Shown one piece after another: positions 9,186 through 16,628 of a stretch of DNA of 64,000 nucleotides (position 1 is the stretch's first letter; every line of letters starts with the position of its first letter). Origin of the DNA: Lentzea alba (GTDB taxonomy: Bacteria; Actinomycetota; Actinomycetes; Mycobacteriales; Pseudonocardiaceae); contig NZ_JAAMPJ010000008.1 of assembly GCF_011067745.1 (NCBI RefSeq), forward strand, positions 1-64,000, in the 5' to 3' direction. The position numbers and the translations under genes are program-made. The notes beneath the pieces are model-generated. The model did not search any database, was not told where the DNA came from, and saw nothing but the letters and a program-made list of their open reading frames with translations.

Positions 9186-10037
9186 GTGGCGCGTCTTCAG
9201 GTCGGCTGCGCCATGTGGAACCACAAGGCGTGGCTCGGGCGGTTCCTGCCGCAGTCGCTTCCCGCAGGGGAGCGACTGCGGGCCTACGCCGGCTGGTGCA
9301 ACGCCGTCGAGGGCAACACCACGTTCTACGCGACGCCCGCCCGGAAGACCGTCGCGACCTGGGCGCAGCAGACCGATCCCGGCTTCCGGTTCGTGGTCAA
9401 GCTGCCCAAGGTCGTCACGCACGAGCGTCGGCTGGCAGGCGTCGAGGTGCAGATGCGGGCGTTCCTGGACGCGATCGAACCCCTCGGCGAACGTGCGGTC
9501 CTGTGGACCCAGATGCCCGGCTCGTTCGGCCCGACGGAGGTCGACGCCCTGGCCCGCTTCCTGCGCAGGCTGCCCGTCGGCCTCCAGCGTGCCGTGGAGG
9601 TGCGTCACCCGAAGTTCTTCACCGACGCCGGCGCGACGTCGTTGCTGGAGGGGGCGCTCGCCGGCGCGGACGCCGAGTGGGTTCCGTTCGACACCACGGT
9701 CTTCTTCCAGAGCCCGCCGACCAGCGAGGCCGAGCGGGAGGCCTGGGACAGGAAACCGCGGTTGCCGCGGCGGACGCGGGCGCTGACCGACCAGCCGATC
9801 GTCCGCTACCTGGGCCGGGACTCGGTCGAGGAAACGGTCGAGGGGTGGCGGCCGTGGACCGAGGTGGTCGCCGACTGGCTGCGGGAGGGCCGGTCGCCGA
9901 CGGTGTTCCTGCACACCCCCGACAACGACGACGCGCCCGCGCTCGCCCGCCGGTTCCACGACGACGTGCGAACGCTCGTGCCAGACCTCGACGCACTACC
10001 CGAGCCCGAGCCGGTCGAGCCGGCGACGCTGTTCTGA
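9186..10037 (+). CDS. DUF72 (YecE-like) TIM-barrel protein
   Basis: A 283-residue protein matching DUF72: LQVGCAMWNHKAWLGRFLP at the start, NTTFYATPARKTVATWAQQTDPGFRFVVKLPK, and VEVRHPKFF in the middle. The family adopts a TIM barrel and is conserved across bacteria without an agreed function. The GTG start is 5 nt after the lepA stop, so it is probably translated from the lepA transcript; an internal ATG at 9213 would remove the first strand and is less likely. It converges with the LysR gene. Confidence 0.85.
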   Translation: MARLQVGCAMWNHKAWLGRFLPQSLPAGERLRAYAGWCNAVEGNTTFYATPARKTVATWAQQTDPGFRFVVKLPKVVTHERRLAGVEVQMRAFLDAIEPLGERAVLWTQMPGSFGPTEVDALARFLRRLPVGLQRAVEVRHPKFFTDAGATSLLEGALAGADAEWVPFDTTVFFQSPPTSEAEREAWDRKPRLPRRTRALTDQPIVRYLGRDSVEETVEGWRPWTEVVADWLREGRSPTVFLHTPDNDDAPALARRFHDDVRTLVPDLDALPEPEPVEPATLF

Positions 10038-10067
10038 GCGCCGGATCCGCTTGTCGGGTCCGGCTTT

Positions 10068-10916
10068 TCACGGTTGGGCAGTCGCGGCGGCGAGCGCGGC
10101 GACCCTGGCGGTGCGGGCGCCGGTACGCCAGCACAGCACCCAGCGCACGGGTGGCGAGCCCGCGGCGAAGGGCACCATCGCGAGAGTGGGCCGGGCGAAG
10201 TAGTCGGCGGCGTGCGCGGCCAGCGGGCACACGCCCTCCCCGGCGGCGACCCGCGCCATCAGGTCCAACAGGGTCGCCGGAGCAGGCGGTTCGGGATCGC
10301 GGCGGTAGGGCGCGGCACGACGGCCGGCCCGGAACACCACCTCGCCGTCGAGATCGTCGAGCGTCACTGCGGTGCGGGCGGCCAGCCGGTGCTCGCGTGC
10401 CACGGCGAGCACGACCGGTTCGGTGTACAGGAGCGGGCCTTCCTCGAGCCCGGCTTCGTCCGGGCCGACGGGTGCGTTGGTGACGGCGACGTCGACCTCG
10501 CCGGAGCGCAGCAGGTCGAGCGGGTCGGTGAAGCCGGTCTCGCGGAAGACGATCTCGACACCGGGGTTCTTCTCGCGGAACCGGGTGAACACCGGGGCGG
10601 CGAGCTCGGCGACCGCGGGTGCTTCCAGACCGACGGTGAGCACGCCGGTGATCCCGCGGCCGGCCGCGACGGCGGCGGCGACCCCGCGTTCGATGCGGTC
10701 GTGTCCCGCGCGGACGTCGGCGTAGAGGGCGGCGCCGACCGGGGTGAGCGCGACCCGCCGGCTGGTGCGCTCGAACAGGGCCACCCCGAACCGGCGTTCC
10801 AGCCGGGCGATCGTCTGGCTCACGCGCGCCTGCGACACCAGCAACCGCTGCGCCGTGCGACCGAAATGGAGCTCCTCCGCGAGCGCCAGGAAGATCTCGA
10901 TCTCACGCCGTTCCAT
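10068..10916 (-). CDS. LysR-family transcriptional regulator
   Basis: A 282-residue LTTR with an N-terminal winged helix-turn-helix (FLALAEELHFGRTAQRLLVSQARVSQTIARLERRFG, about residues 9-44) and a periplasmic-binding-protein-like effector domain (VLTVGLEAPAVAELAAPVFTRFREKNPGVEI onward). LTTRs usually control the divergent neighbour, here the flavin-dependent oxidoreductase 70 bp away. An inverted repeat, ATAAC-N6-GTTAT at 10915-10930, overlaps its own start codon and may be the autoregulatory site. The inducer is unknown. Confidence 0.9.
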   Translation of the reverse strand: MERREIEIFLALAEELHFGRTAQRLLVSQARVSQTIARLERRFGVALFERTSRRVALTPVGAALYADVRAGHDRIERGVAAAVAAGRGITGVLTVGLEAPAVAELAAPVFTRFREKNPGVEIVFRETGFTDPLDLLRSGEVDVAVTNAPVGPDEAGLEEGPLLYTEPVVLAVAREHRLAARTAVTLDDLDGEVVFRAGRRAAPYRRDPEPPAPATLLDLMARVAAGEGVCPLAAHAADYFARPTLAMVPFAAGSPPVRWVLCWRTGARTARVAALAAATAQP

Positions 10917-10930
10917 AACTTCCAGGTTAT
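10915..10930. promoter_or_regulatory. Inverted repeat in LysR/oxidoreductase divergent promoter
   Basis: ATAACTTCCAGGTTAT has perfect 5-bp arms with a 6-bp spacer and overlaps the LysR start codon. It is AT-rich compared with its surroundings and sits where LysR regulators commonly bind. It is a candidate operator only. Confidence 0.45.
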
Positions 10931-10986
10931 CAGTCGATGCTTGATCTGACGTTGTTCCCGCAGCTCAGCGCAGACAGGATCGTGTC

Positions 10987-12324
10987 ATGACCGATTACCT
11001 CACCAAGACCGATCCCGGCTACGACACCGAGCGCCTCGGCTACAACCTCTCCGTCGAGCACCGGCCTGCGGTCGTCGTTCCGGCAGCCTCCGTCGACGAC
11101 GTGATCGCCGCCGTCCGCCACGCCGCCGCGCACGGCCTGGGCGTCGCCGTCCAGGCCACCGGGCACGGCCCGTCCCGCAGCGCCTACGGCCAGGTCCTGA
11201 TCACCACCTCGCGGCTCGACGGGATCACCATCGACCCGCACGCCCGCACCGCCCGGATCGAGGCCGGAGTGCGCGGCGGAGCGTTGGTGCGTGCCGCGGC
11301 CGAACACGGACTCGCACCGCTCAACGGCTCCTCACCCGAGGTCGGCGCGGTCTCCTACCACCTCGGCGGCGGGCTGGGGATTCTCGGCCGCAGCCTCGGC
11401 TGGGCCGTCGACCACGTCCGCGCCGTCGAGATCGTCACCGCCGACGCGTCCGGCCACGTCGAGCTGCGCCGCGTCACCGCAACCGAGGACCCGGACCTGT
11501 TCTGGGCGTTGCGCGGCGGCGGCAAAGGAACCTTCGGCGTCGTCACCGCCCTGGAGATCGACCTGCACCCGATCACCCGGCTCTACGGCGGCGGCATGCA
11601 CTTCGCCGCCGACACCGCCGAGCGCGTCCTCGCCACCTGGGCGGAGTGGACCCGCACCGTCCCCGAGGAGATGAGCTCTTCGGTGCTGCTCATCCGGATG
11701 CCGGACCTCCCCGCCCTGCCCGACACCCTGCGCGGCCGCTACCTGCTGCATCTGCGGTTCGCCTACACCGGCTCCGCCGACGACGGAAAGCAGCTCGTCC
11801 ACCCGTTCCGCGAGCTCGGACCGATCACCGACACCGTCACCGAGATGCCCTACAGCGCCGTCGGCACCATCCACGCCGAACCCACCACCCCGGTGCCGTT
11901 CCACGCCCGCAACACCATGCTGGAATCGCTGGACCCCGCTGCCGTCACGGAGCTGTTGCGCCACGCCGGCCCTGATGCCGACGCCCCCTACCTCGTCGAG
12001 CTGCGCCACACCGGCGGCGCTCTGAACCGGCCCGGCGCGGTCCCCAGCGCGCTCGCTCGCCGCGACGGCCAGTACGTCCTCTACGCCGGAGCTGCCGCAC
12101 AACCCGCAGAGCTACCGGCACTGCGCACGGCGTTCACCCGGCTGTTCACCGCGATGAACCCCTGGAGCACCGGCGGCGTCTGCGTGAACTTCCTGTCCGG
12201 CCCCGACATCACCGCCACCGAGCTCGCCACCGGCTACCTCCCCGGCGACTTCGACCGGCTCGTCGCCATCAAACGCATCGTCGACCCGCACGACATGTTC
12301 CGCACCCATCACGGCCGAGCATGA
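10987..12324 (+). CDS. FAD-linked oxidoreductase, berberine-bridge-enzyme type
   Basis: A 445-residue PCMH-type flavoprotein. The FAD domain is seen in RPAVVVPAASVDDVIAAVRHAAAHGLGVAVQATGHGPS, where the histidine of GHG is the usual covalent flavin attachment site, and in GGGLGILGRSLGWAVDHVRAVEIV. The C-terminal BBE segment FDRLVAIKRIVDPHDMFRTHH is present. Members oxidise sugars, alkaloids or polyketides; the substrate here is unknown. The divergent LysR gene is its likely regulator. The stop is 8 bp from the convergent DHFR-like gene. Confidence 0.9.
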   Translation: MTDYLTKTDPGYDTERLGYNLSVEHRPAVVVPAASVDDVIAAVRHAAAHGLGVAVQATGHGPSRSAYGQVLITTSRLDGITIDPHARTARIEAGVRGGALVRAAAEHGLAPLNGSSPEVGAVSYHLGGGLGILGRSLGWAVDHVRAVEIVTADASGHVELRRVTATEDPDLFWALRGGGKGTFGVVTALEIDLHPITRLYGGGMHFAADTAERVLATWAEWTRTVPEEMSSSVLLIRMPDLPALPDTLRGRYLLHLRFAYTGSADDGKQLVHPFRELGPITDTVTEMPYSAVGTIHAEPTTPVPFHARNTMLESLDPAAVTELLRHAGPDADAPYLVELRHTGGALNRPGAVPSALARRDGQYVLYAGAAAQPAELPALRTAFTRLFTAMNPWSTGGVCVNFLSGPDITATELATGYLPGDFDRLVAIKRIVDPHDMFRTHHGRA

Positions 12325-12332
12325 CGACCCGC

Positions 12333-12923
12333 TTACCGCCGCACCTCGTAATGGAGGTGGGTGACGCCCAGCGCCGGGACGACCTCGACGAGGTTCAGGC
12401 GCACGTGTTCGGGCAGTTCCTGGAAGAACGGGCGGCCGCCGCCCAGCAGGACCGGCACCTGGTGCAGCACGATCTCGTCCACCAAGCCGGCCTTGAGCGC
12501 CGCGGCCAGCACACCGCCGCCCATCAGGCCGACGTCCTTGCCCTGTGCGAGTTCGCGCGCTTGAGCGATCGCGTCCTCGATGCCGGTGGTCACGAGGGTT
12601 TGCTGGTCGCTGACCTCGATCTGGTCGTGGCTCAGCAGGACCAGGCGTGCGTTCGGGACCGGGCTGCCGCCGCCGAACCGTTCGGAGTCCTCGTAGGTGT
12701 TGCGGCCGGCGACCATGGCGCCCACGCGAGCGGCCAGCGAGTCGAACAGCGGCGCGCTGGCCTCGCTCAGCTTGAAGCCGTCGAAGACCTGGCTCGGGGT
12801 GTCGCCGCCGAAGTACCAGTCGAAGAGCACGCCACCGTCGCCGAGACCGTGGCCGGCGCGAGGATTGCGGCCGGTGATGTAGCCGTCGACCGAGACCGAG
12901 TGGGCGCTCAGGACCTTGCTCAT
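12333..12923 (-). CDS. Dihydrofolate reductase-fold (RibD C-terminal) reductase
   Basis: A 196-residue protein with the RibD_C/DHFR fold: MSKVLSAHSVSVDGYITG at the start, VGAMVAGRNTYEDSERFGG in the middle, and DVGLMGGGVLAAALKAGLVDEIVLHQVPVLLGGG near the end. Such single-domain proteins use NADPH, but their substrates are mostly unknown. ATG 12923 (GGGG 8 nt upstream) is preferred to an upstream TTG at 12953. It is divergent from an HxlR regulator, with GTTCC/GGAAC repeats in the shared promoter that probably control both genes. Confidence 0.85.
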   Translation of the reverse strand: MSKVLSAHSVSVDGYITGRNPRAGHGLGDGGVLFDWYFGGDTPSQVFDGFKLSEASAPLFDSLAARVGAMVAGRNTYEDSERFGGGSPVPNARLVLLSHDQIEVSDQQTLVTTGIEDAIAQARELAQGKDVGLMGGGVLAAALKAGLVDEIVLHQVPVLLGGGRPFFQELPEHVRLNLVEVVPALGVTHLHYEVRR

Positions 12924-12943
12924 CGTCGTGACCCCGTTTCTGA

Positions 12944-12996
12944 GTTCCTTCAAGAGACGCTGGGAACCGTAGCAGGGTTAAGTTCCTTAAGGGAAC
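12944..12996. promoter_or_regulatory. GTTCC/GGAAC repeats, probable HxlR operator
   Basis: GTTCC-TTAAG-GGAAC at 12982-12996 is an inverted repeat lying over the expected -35 region of the HxlR gene, 10 bp upstream of its -10 box. A second, wider pair (GTTCC at 12944-12948 and GGAAC at 12963-12967) covers the 5' leader of the DHFR-like gene. The arrangement fits one regulator controlling both divergent genes. Confidence 0.6.
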
Positions 12997-13006
12997 CCCG
13001 AGTTGC

Positions 13007-13012
13007 TAGGCT
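13007..13012 (+). promoter_or_regulatory. Leaderless -10 box for HxlR gene
   Basis: TAGGCT ends six bases before the ATG at 13019, placing transcription start at the start codon. No ribosome binding site is present. Confidence 0.6.
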
Positions 13013-13018
13013 GGCGGC

Positions 13019-13480
13019 ATGCAACGCACGAGCTTCAGTGGGATGGCGTGCTCGATCGCGCGCACGCTCGACGTGATCGGGGAGCCCTGGTCGCCGCTGA
13101 TCCTGCGCGACGTGTGGGTCGGGATGAACCGGTTCGAGCAGCTCCAGGCCGATCTCGGGATCTCGCGCAAGGTGCTGACCGAACGGCTGAACCACCTCGT
13201 CGAGCAGGGGGTGCTGGAGCGCCGCCCGTACGACCGGCGGCCGCGGTACGAGTACGTGCTGACGCGGAAGGGCGCCGAGCTCGTCGACCTGCTCATGGTC
13301 ATGAAGGGCTGGGGCGACCGGTGGCTCGCGGGCGAGGCGGGCCCGCCGGTGCTGTACCGGCATCACGCGTGCGGAGAGATCGCGGACGTCGAGCTGCGTT
13401 GTGACCACTGCGGCGAGCCGATGCGGGCGGATGACGTCGACCTGCTGCCGGGCCCGGGCGTTGCTGGAACGGCAACATAG
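13019..13480 (+). CDS. HxlR-family winged-helix transcriptional regulator
   Basis: A 153-residue HxlR protein with the signature CSIARTLDVIGEPWSPLILRDVWVGMNRFEQLQADLGISRKVLTERLNHLVEQGVLERR, a winged helix at about residues 11-85 that carries the family cysteine. HxlR regulators respond to electrophiles, oxidants or metabolites. The C-terminal tail holds further cysteines (HHACGEIADVELRCDHCGEPM) in a short zinc-ribbon-like arrangement that could bind metal or sense redox. It is divergent from the DHFR-like reductase, the likely target. Confidence 0.9.
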   Translation: MQRTSFSGMACSIARTLDVIGEPWSPLILRDVWVGMNRFEQLQADLGISRKVLTERLNHLVEQGVLERRPYDRRPRYEYVLTRKGAELVDLLMVMKGWGDRWLAGEAGPPVLYRHHACGEIADVELRCDHCGEPMRADDVDLLPGPGVAGTAT

Positions 13481-13517
13481 GTTGCCGATTTCGCACGGCC
13501 TGGCGCATCTTCGAACC

Positions 13518-14129
13518 ATGACGACTGCGCAGGAGTTCTGGGAGACCTTCTACTCGGAGCGGGACCAGGTCTGGTCCGGCAAACCGAACCCGTTGCTGGT
13601 GCGGGAGGCCGAGCGGCTCACGCCGGGCAGCGCGCTGGACATCGGGTGCGCCGAGGGTGGCGACGCCGTCTGGCTGGCCAAGCGGGGCTGGCGGGTGCTG
13701 GGCGTCGACGTGTCGCAGGTGGCGCTGGACCGGGCGGTGAAGCACGCGTTCGAGGCCGGCGTCGAGATCTCGGTGGAGCAGCACGATCTCAAGGTCACGT
13801 TCCCCGAGGGGTTGTACGACCTGGTCAGCGCTCAGTTCCTGCACTCGCCCGTGGAGGAGGACGGGGAGCGCAACAGCATCCTGCGGCGGGCGTCGGAGGC
13901 GGTGGCGCCCGGCGGACACCTGATCGTCGGCGGGCACGCGGGGGCGCCGTCGTGGTCCGAGCACCAGGACTACTACTTCCCGACGACCAAGGACGTGCTC
14001 GACCACCTCAAGCTCGCGGACAACTGGATCGTCGTCACGGACGAGGTGGTCGAGCGGCCTCTCGTCGGGCCGGACGGTCAGGAGGAGACGCGCAAGGACA
14101 ACGTGCTGACCGTCAAGCGCCTGTTCTAG
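13518..14129 (+). CDS. Class I SAM-dependent methyltransferase
   Basis: A 203-residue Rossmann-fold methyltransferase. Motif I is LDIGCAEGGDAVWLAKRGWRVLGVDVS, with acidic residues for SAM binding, and VAPGGHLIVGGHA is the later motif. FWETFYSERDQVWSGKPNPLLV is the usual N-terminal segment of tellurite-resistance/thiopurine-type small methyltransferases. The acceptor is unknown. The start is ATG 13518, since longer readings run into the HxlR gene. A strong terminator follows the stop. Confidence 0.88.
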   Translation: MTTAQEFWETFYSERDQVWSGKPNPLLVREAERLTPGSALDIGCAEGGDAVWLAKRGWRVLGVDVSQVALDRAVKHAFEAGVEISVEQHDLKVTFPEGLYDLVSAQFLHSPVEEDGERNSILRRASEAVAPGGHLIVGGHAGAPSWSEHQDYYFPTTKDVLDHLKLADNWIVVTDEVVERPLVGPDGQEETRKDNVLTVKRLF

Positions 14130-14138
14130 AAACGCGAA

Positions 14139-14169
14139 GGCCACCCGCGGCAACGTTGCCGGGGTGGCC
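14139..14169. terminator. Bidirectional terminator hairpin
   Basis: GGCCACCC (14139-14146) pairs with GGGTGGCC (14162-14169), and GGCAAC/GTTGCC forms an inner helix. It separates the methyltransferase from the convergent small gene. Confidence 0.8.
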
Positions 14170-14183
14170 CAGGGGGTTACTCG

Positions 14184-14408
14184 TCAGGCGCGGATCAAGC
14201 GGTCCATCGCCTGGCGGTTGATGATCGAGCGGAGCTCGCCCGTCTCCTCGGCGCTGTGGCGGGAGAGGATGGCGTCCAGCTCGAGCCGGTCGCTCTCGGT
14301 GGTGTAGCTGGCCAACTGCCGCTCCAGGCTCCGGCGCTTCAGGCGAGCGTCACGGCGGGAGGCCAGGCTCGTGCGCAGGGACTTCACGGACAGGTCGTGG
14401 CGGGTCAT
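14184..14408 (-). CDS. Small basic/helical protein of unknown function
   Basis: A 74-residue protein, MTRHDLSVKSLRTSLASRRDARLKRRSLERQLAS..., rich in Arg/Lys in the first half and predicted to be helical throughout. It has a good ribosome binding site (AAGGA, 5 nt before the ATG) and a TATTAT -10-like hexamer at 14438-14443 on the minus strand, so it is very likely expressed. I do not recognise a characterised family; small proteins of this look are common in Pseudonocardiales. Confidence 0.7.
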   Translation of the reverse strand: MTRHDLSVKSLRTSLASRRDARLKRRSLERQLASYTTESDRLELDAILSRHSAEETGELRSIINRQAMDRLIRA

Positions 14409-14482
14409 CTTGTCCTTCCAATCTTGGTTACGAATCGATAATACACCCTGCTCACGTGGCCTGTACCGATGAAGAAGGTTAG

Positions 14483-14920
14483 TTAACTCACGAACTCGTC
14501 GAGCAACCTCAGCGCGCTCGCGTACTTGGTCTGCAGGCGCTCCTGCAGCGCGGCGTCGAGGCGGGCCATGCGGGCCGGCGAGAGGTTGTCGGCGATGTCG
14601 GCGCGCTTCACGGAGAGTGCCAACGGGTTCGCGGCGACGCGGCGCAGGTAGACGTCCTGCGGTTCGTCGGGCAGGTGCGACAGCGCGACGACGGCGTCGA
14701 CCACGACGGTGGGGCAGCCGCGAGCGAGCAGATCATGAGCGGTCACCGGGGTGTCCTCGATGACGTCGTGCAGGACGGCGGCCATCTTCGCGTGTTCACC
14801 CGTCACCGATGCCATCACCCGCAGCGGATGTCCGATGTACGGGCGGCCCGACTTGTCCACCTGACCGTCGTGGGTGGAGGTGGCGAGCGCGATGGCGTCT
14901 TCGAGGGTGAACACGCGCAT
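14483..14920 (-). CDS. HD-domain protein, probable (p)ppGpp hydrolase
   Basis: A 145-residue stand-alone HD phosphohydrolase resembling the small alarmone hydrolases (Mesh1-like). Metal ligands are visible at H31 (YIGHPLRV), H51-D52 (LHDVIEDT) and the late aspartate in VKRADIADNL. The motif order matches the hydrolase half of RelA/SpoT. It would remove pyrophosphate from ppGpp or hydrolyse a related nucleotide; activity is inferred. ATG 14920 is the start; a TTG lies directly before it. It is divergent from the chitinase gene. Confidence 0.85.
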   Translation of the reverse strand: MRVFTLEDAIALATSTHDGQVDKSGRPYIGHPLRVMASVTGEHAKMAAVLHDVIEDTPVTAHDLLARGCPTVVVDAVVALSHLPDEPQDVYLRRVAANPLALSVKRADIADNLSPARMARLDAALQERLQTKYASALRLLDEFVS

Positions 14921-14977
14921 CAAGCTAACGGATCAACTTGATACATCCGATGACCAGCGCAGTGCTTGACCGGACGT

Positions 14978-14993
14978 AGTGGTCTAGTCCATT
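14978..14993. promoter_or_regulatory. DasR-type (dre) operator in chitinase promoter
   Basis: AGTGGTCTAGTCCATT differs from the Streptomyces DasR element AGTGGTCTAGACCACT at only two bases and keeps the TGGTCTA half intact. It lies about 50 bp before the chitinase start, just downstream of a TTGACC -35-like hexamer at 14966-14971. Known DasR (a GntR-family, N-acetylglucosamine-responsive repressor) sites in streptomycete chitinase promoters have the same position, so GlcNAc-dependent control is likely. Confidence 0.7.
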
Positions 14994-15042
14994 TTTAGGA
15001 CAACTCACAACATGGCCGCCGCATGATGTGTGGAGGTGGACC

Positions 15043-16500
15043 ATGTCCAAGACCAGACGAGCAGCGGTAGCGCTGCTGTCCGCGCTGTTCGCCTGCGCCG
15101 GTCTGGTGTTGGTGATCAACGGCAACGCCGTCGCCGCGAACCTCGCGGCCAACAGCGGCTTCGAGGCCGGCAACCTGAGCGGCTGGACCTGCACCGAGGG
15201 CACCAGCGCCACCACGAGCACCAAGCGCAGCGGCACCTACGCGCTGCAGGGTGCGCCCGCCGGTCAGAGCAACGCGCGTTGCCAGCAAACCGTGACGGTG
15301 CAACCGAACACGGCCTACAAGCTGTCCGCGTGGGTGCAGGGCAGCTACGTCTACCTCGGTGTCACCGGCGGCGTCGAGAAGAGCACCTGGACGCCGGGGG
15401 CGAGCAGCTTCACCCAGCTCACCGTCGACTTCAACAGCGGCGGCGCCACCAGCGTGACCATCTACCTGCACGGCTGGTACGGCCAGCCCGCCTACTACGC
15501 GGACGACGTCAACCTCGACGGCCCCGGCACACCGCCGACGACCACGAGCACCACGACGTCCACCACAACAACCACAACCACTACTACGACCAGCAACCCG
15601 CCGAACACCGGTCTGCCCAAGCACGTGCTGACGGGCTACTGGCAGAACTTCTACAACGGTGCGCGCGCACTCAGGTTGTCGGACGTCCCCACCACCTACG
15701 ACATCGTCGCGGTTTCGTTCGCCGACGCGACGGCCGTGCAGGGACAGGTCGCGTTCAACCTCGACCCTGGGCTGAGCAGCCAGCTCGGCGGCTACACCGA
15801 CGCGCAGTTCAAGGCCGACGTCAGGACCCTGCAGAACCGCAGCCAGAAGGTGATCATCTCCGTCGGTGGTGAGAAGGGCACGATCAGCGTCGGCAACTCC
15901 ACGGCGGCGACGAACTTCGCCAACAGCGTTCGGAGCCTGATCTCCAACTACGGCTTCAACGGCGTCGACATCGACCTGGAGAACGGCGTCAACGCCACCT
16001 ACATGGCACAGGCGCTGCGCAGCATCCACGCCGGCGGCGGCACCGTCATCACCATGGCGCCGCAGACGATCGACATGCAGAACACCGGCGCCGAGTACTT
16101 CAAGCTGGCGTTGGCGGTCAAGGACATCCTGACCATCGTGAACATGCAGTACTACAACTCCGGCTCGATGCTCGGCTGCGACCAGCAGGTCTACAGCCAG
16201 GGCACGGTCAACTTCCTGACCGCGCTCGCGTGCATCCAGCTGCAGAGCGGCCTGCGGCCCGACCAGGTCGGCCTCGGCCTGCCCGCGTCACCGTCGGGCG
16301 CCGGTGGTGGGTACCAGTCGCCGTCCAACGTCAACAACGCGCTCAGCTGCCTCGCCCGCGGCACCAGCTGCGGCACGTTCAAGCCGAGCACGACCTGGCC
16401 GTCCATCCGGGGCGCCATGACGTGGTCGATCAACTGGGACGCCTCGAACAACTGGCAGTTCGCCAACACGATCGCCCCTCACCTGGACTCCCTGCCCTAG
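15043..16500 (+). CDS. Secreted family 18 chitinase with carbohydrate-binding module
   Basis: A 485-residue exported enzyme. A signal peptide spans about residues 1-32. A CBM4/9-like module follows (ANSGFEAGNLSGWTC ... YYADDVNLDG, to about 163), then a Thr/Ser-rich linker containing ten threonines in a row, then the GH18 barrel. The catalytic motif is GVDIDLE at 307-313, with E313 the acid/base. The usual first aspartate of DGxDxDxE is Asn here (FNGVDIDLE), as in a subset of GH18 chitinases. ATG 15043 has a strong GGAGGTGG upstream. It is transcribed alone under a DasR-like site and would release GlcNAc oligomers from chitin. Confidence 0.95.
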   Translation: MSKTRRAAVALLSALFACAGLVLVINGNAVAANLAANSGFEAGNLSGWTCTEGTSATTSTKRSGTYALQGAPAGQSNARCQQTVTVQPNTAYKLSAWVQGSYVYLGVTGGVEKSTWTPGASSFTQLTVDFNSGGATSVTIYLHGWYGQPAYYADDVNLDGPGTPPTTTSTTTSTTTTTTTTTTSNPPNTGLPKHVLTGYWQNFYNGARALRLSDVPTTYDIVAVSFADATAVQGQVAFNLDPGLSSQLGGYTDAQFKADVRTLQNRSQKVIISVGGEKGTISVGNSTAATNFANSVRSLISNYGFNGVDIDLENGVNATYMAQALRSIHAGGGTVITMAPQTIDMQNTGAEYFKLALAVKDILTIVNMQYYNSGSMLGCDQQVYSQGTVNFLTALACIQLQSGLRPDQVGLGLPASPSGAGGGYQSPSNVNNALSCLARGTSCGTFKPSTTWPSIRGAMTWSINWDASNNWQFANTIAPHLDSLP

Positions 16501-16510
16501 GTGATGGACA

Positions 16511-16547
16511 CCTCGGCGTCACGTCCACAGTGGACGTGACGCCGAGG
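16511..16547 (+). terminator. Chitinase terminator
   Basis: A perfect 17-bp inverted repeat (16511-16527 with 16531-16547, beginning CCTCGGCGTCACGTCC) with a 3-nt loop starts 10 bp after the chitinase stop. It is GC-rich and has no T-run, as is common in actinomycetes. Confidence 0.88.
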
Positions 16548-16616
16548 CCGTTCGGAGCAACGCTTGCGTCATCAACGACACAGGGGTTTCGCCGGGCATC
16601 CACCCCTTCGTCCAAC

Positions 16617-16622
16617 TAGGTT
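16617..16622 (+). promoter_or_regulatory. Leaderless -10 box for nitronate monooxygenase gene
   Basis: TAGGTT ends six bases before the ATG at 16629, consistent with a leaderless transcript. Confidence 0.5.
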
Positions 16623-16628
16623 GGGCTC

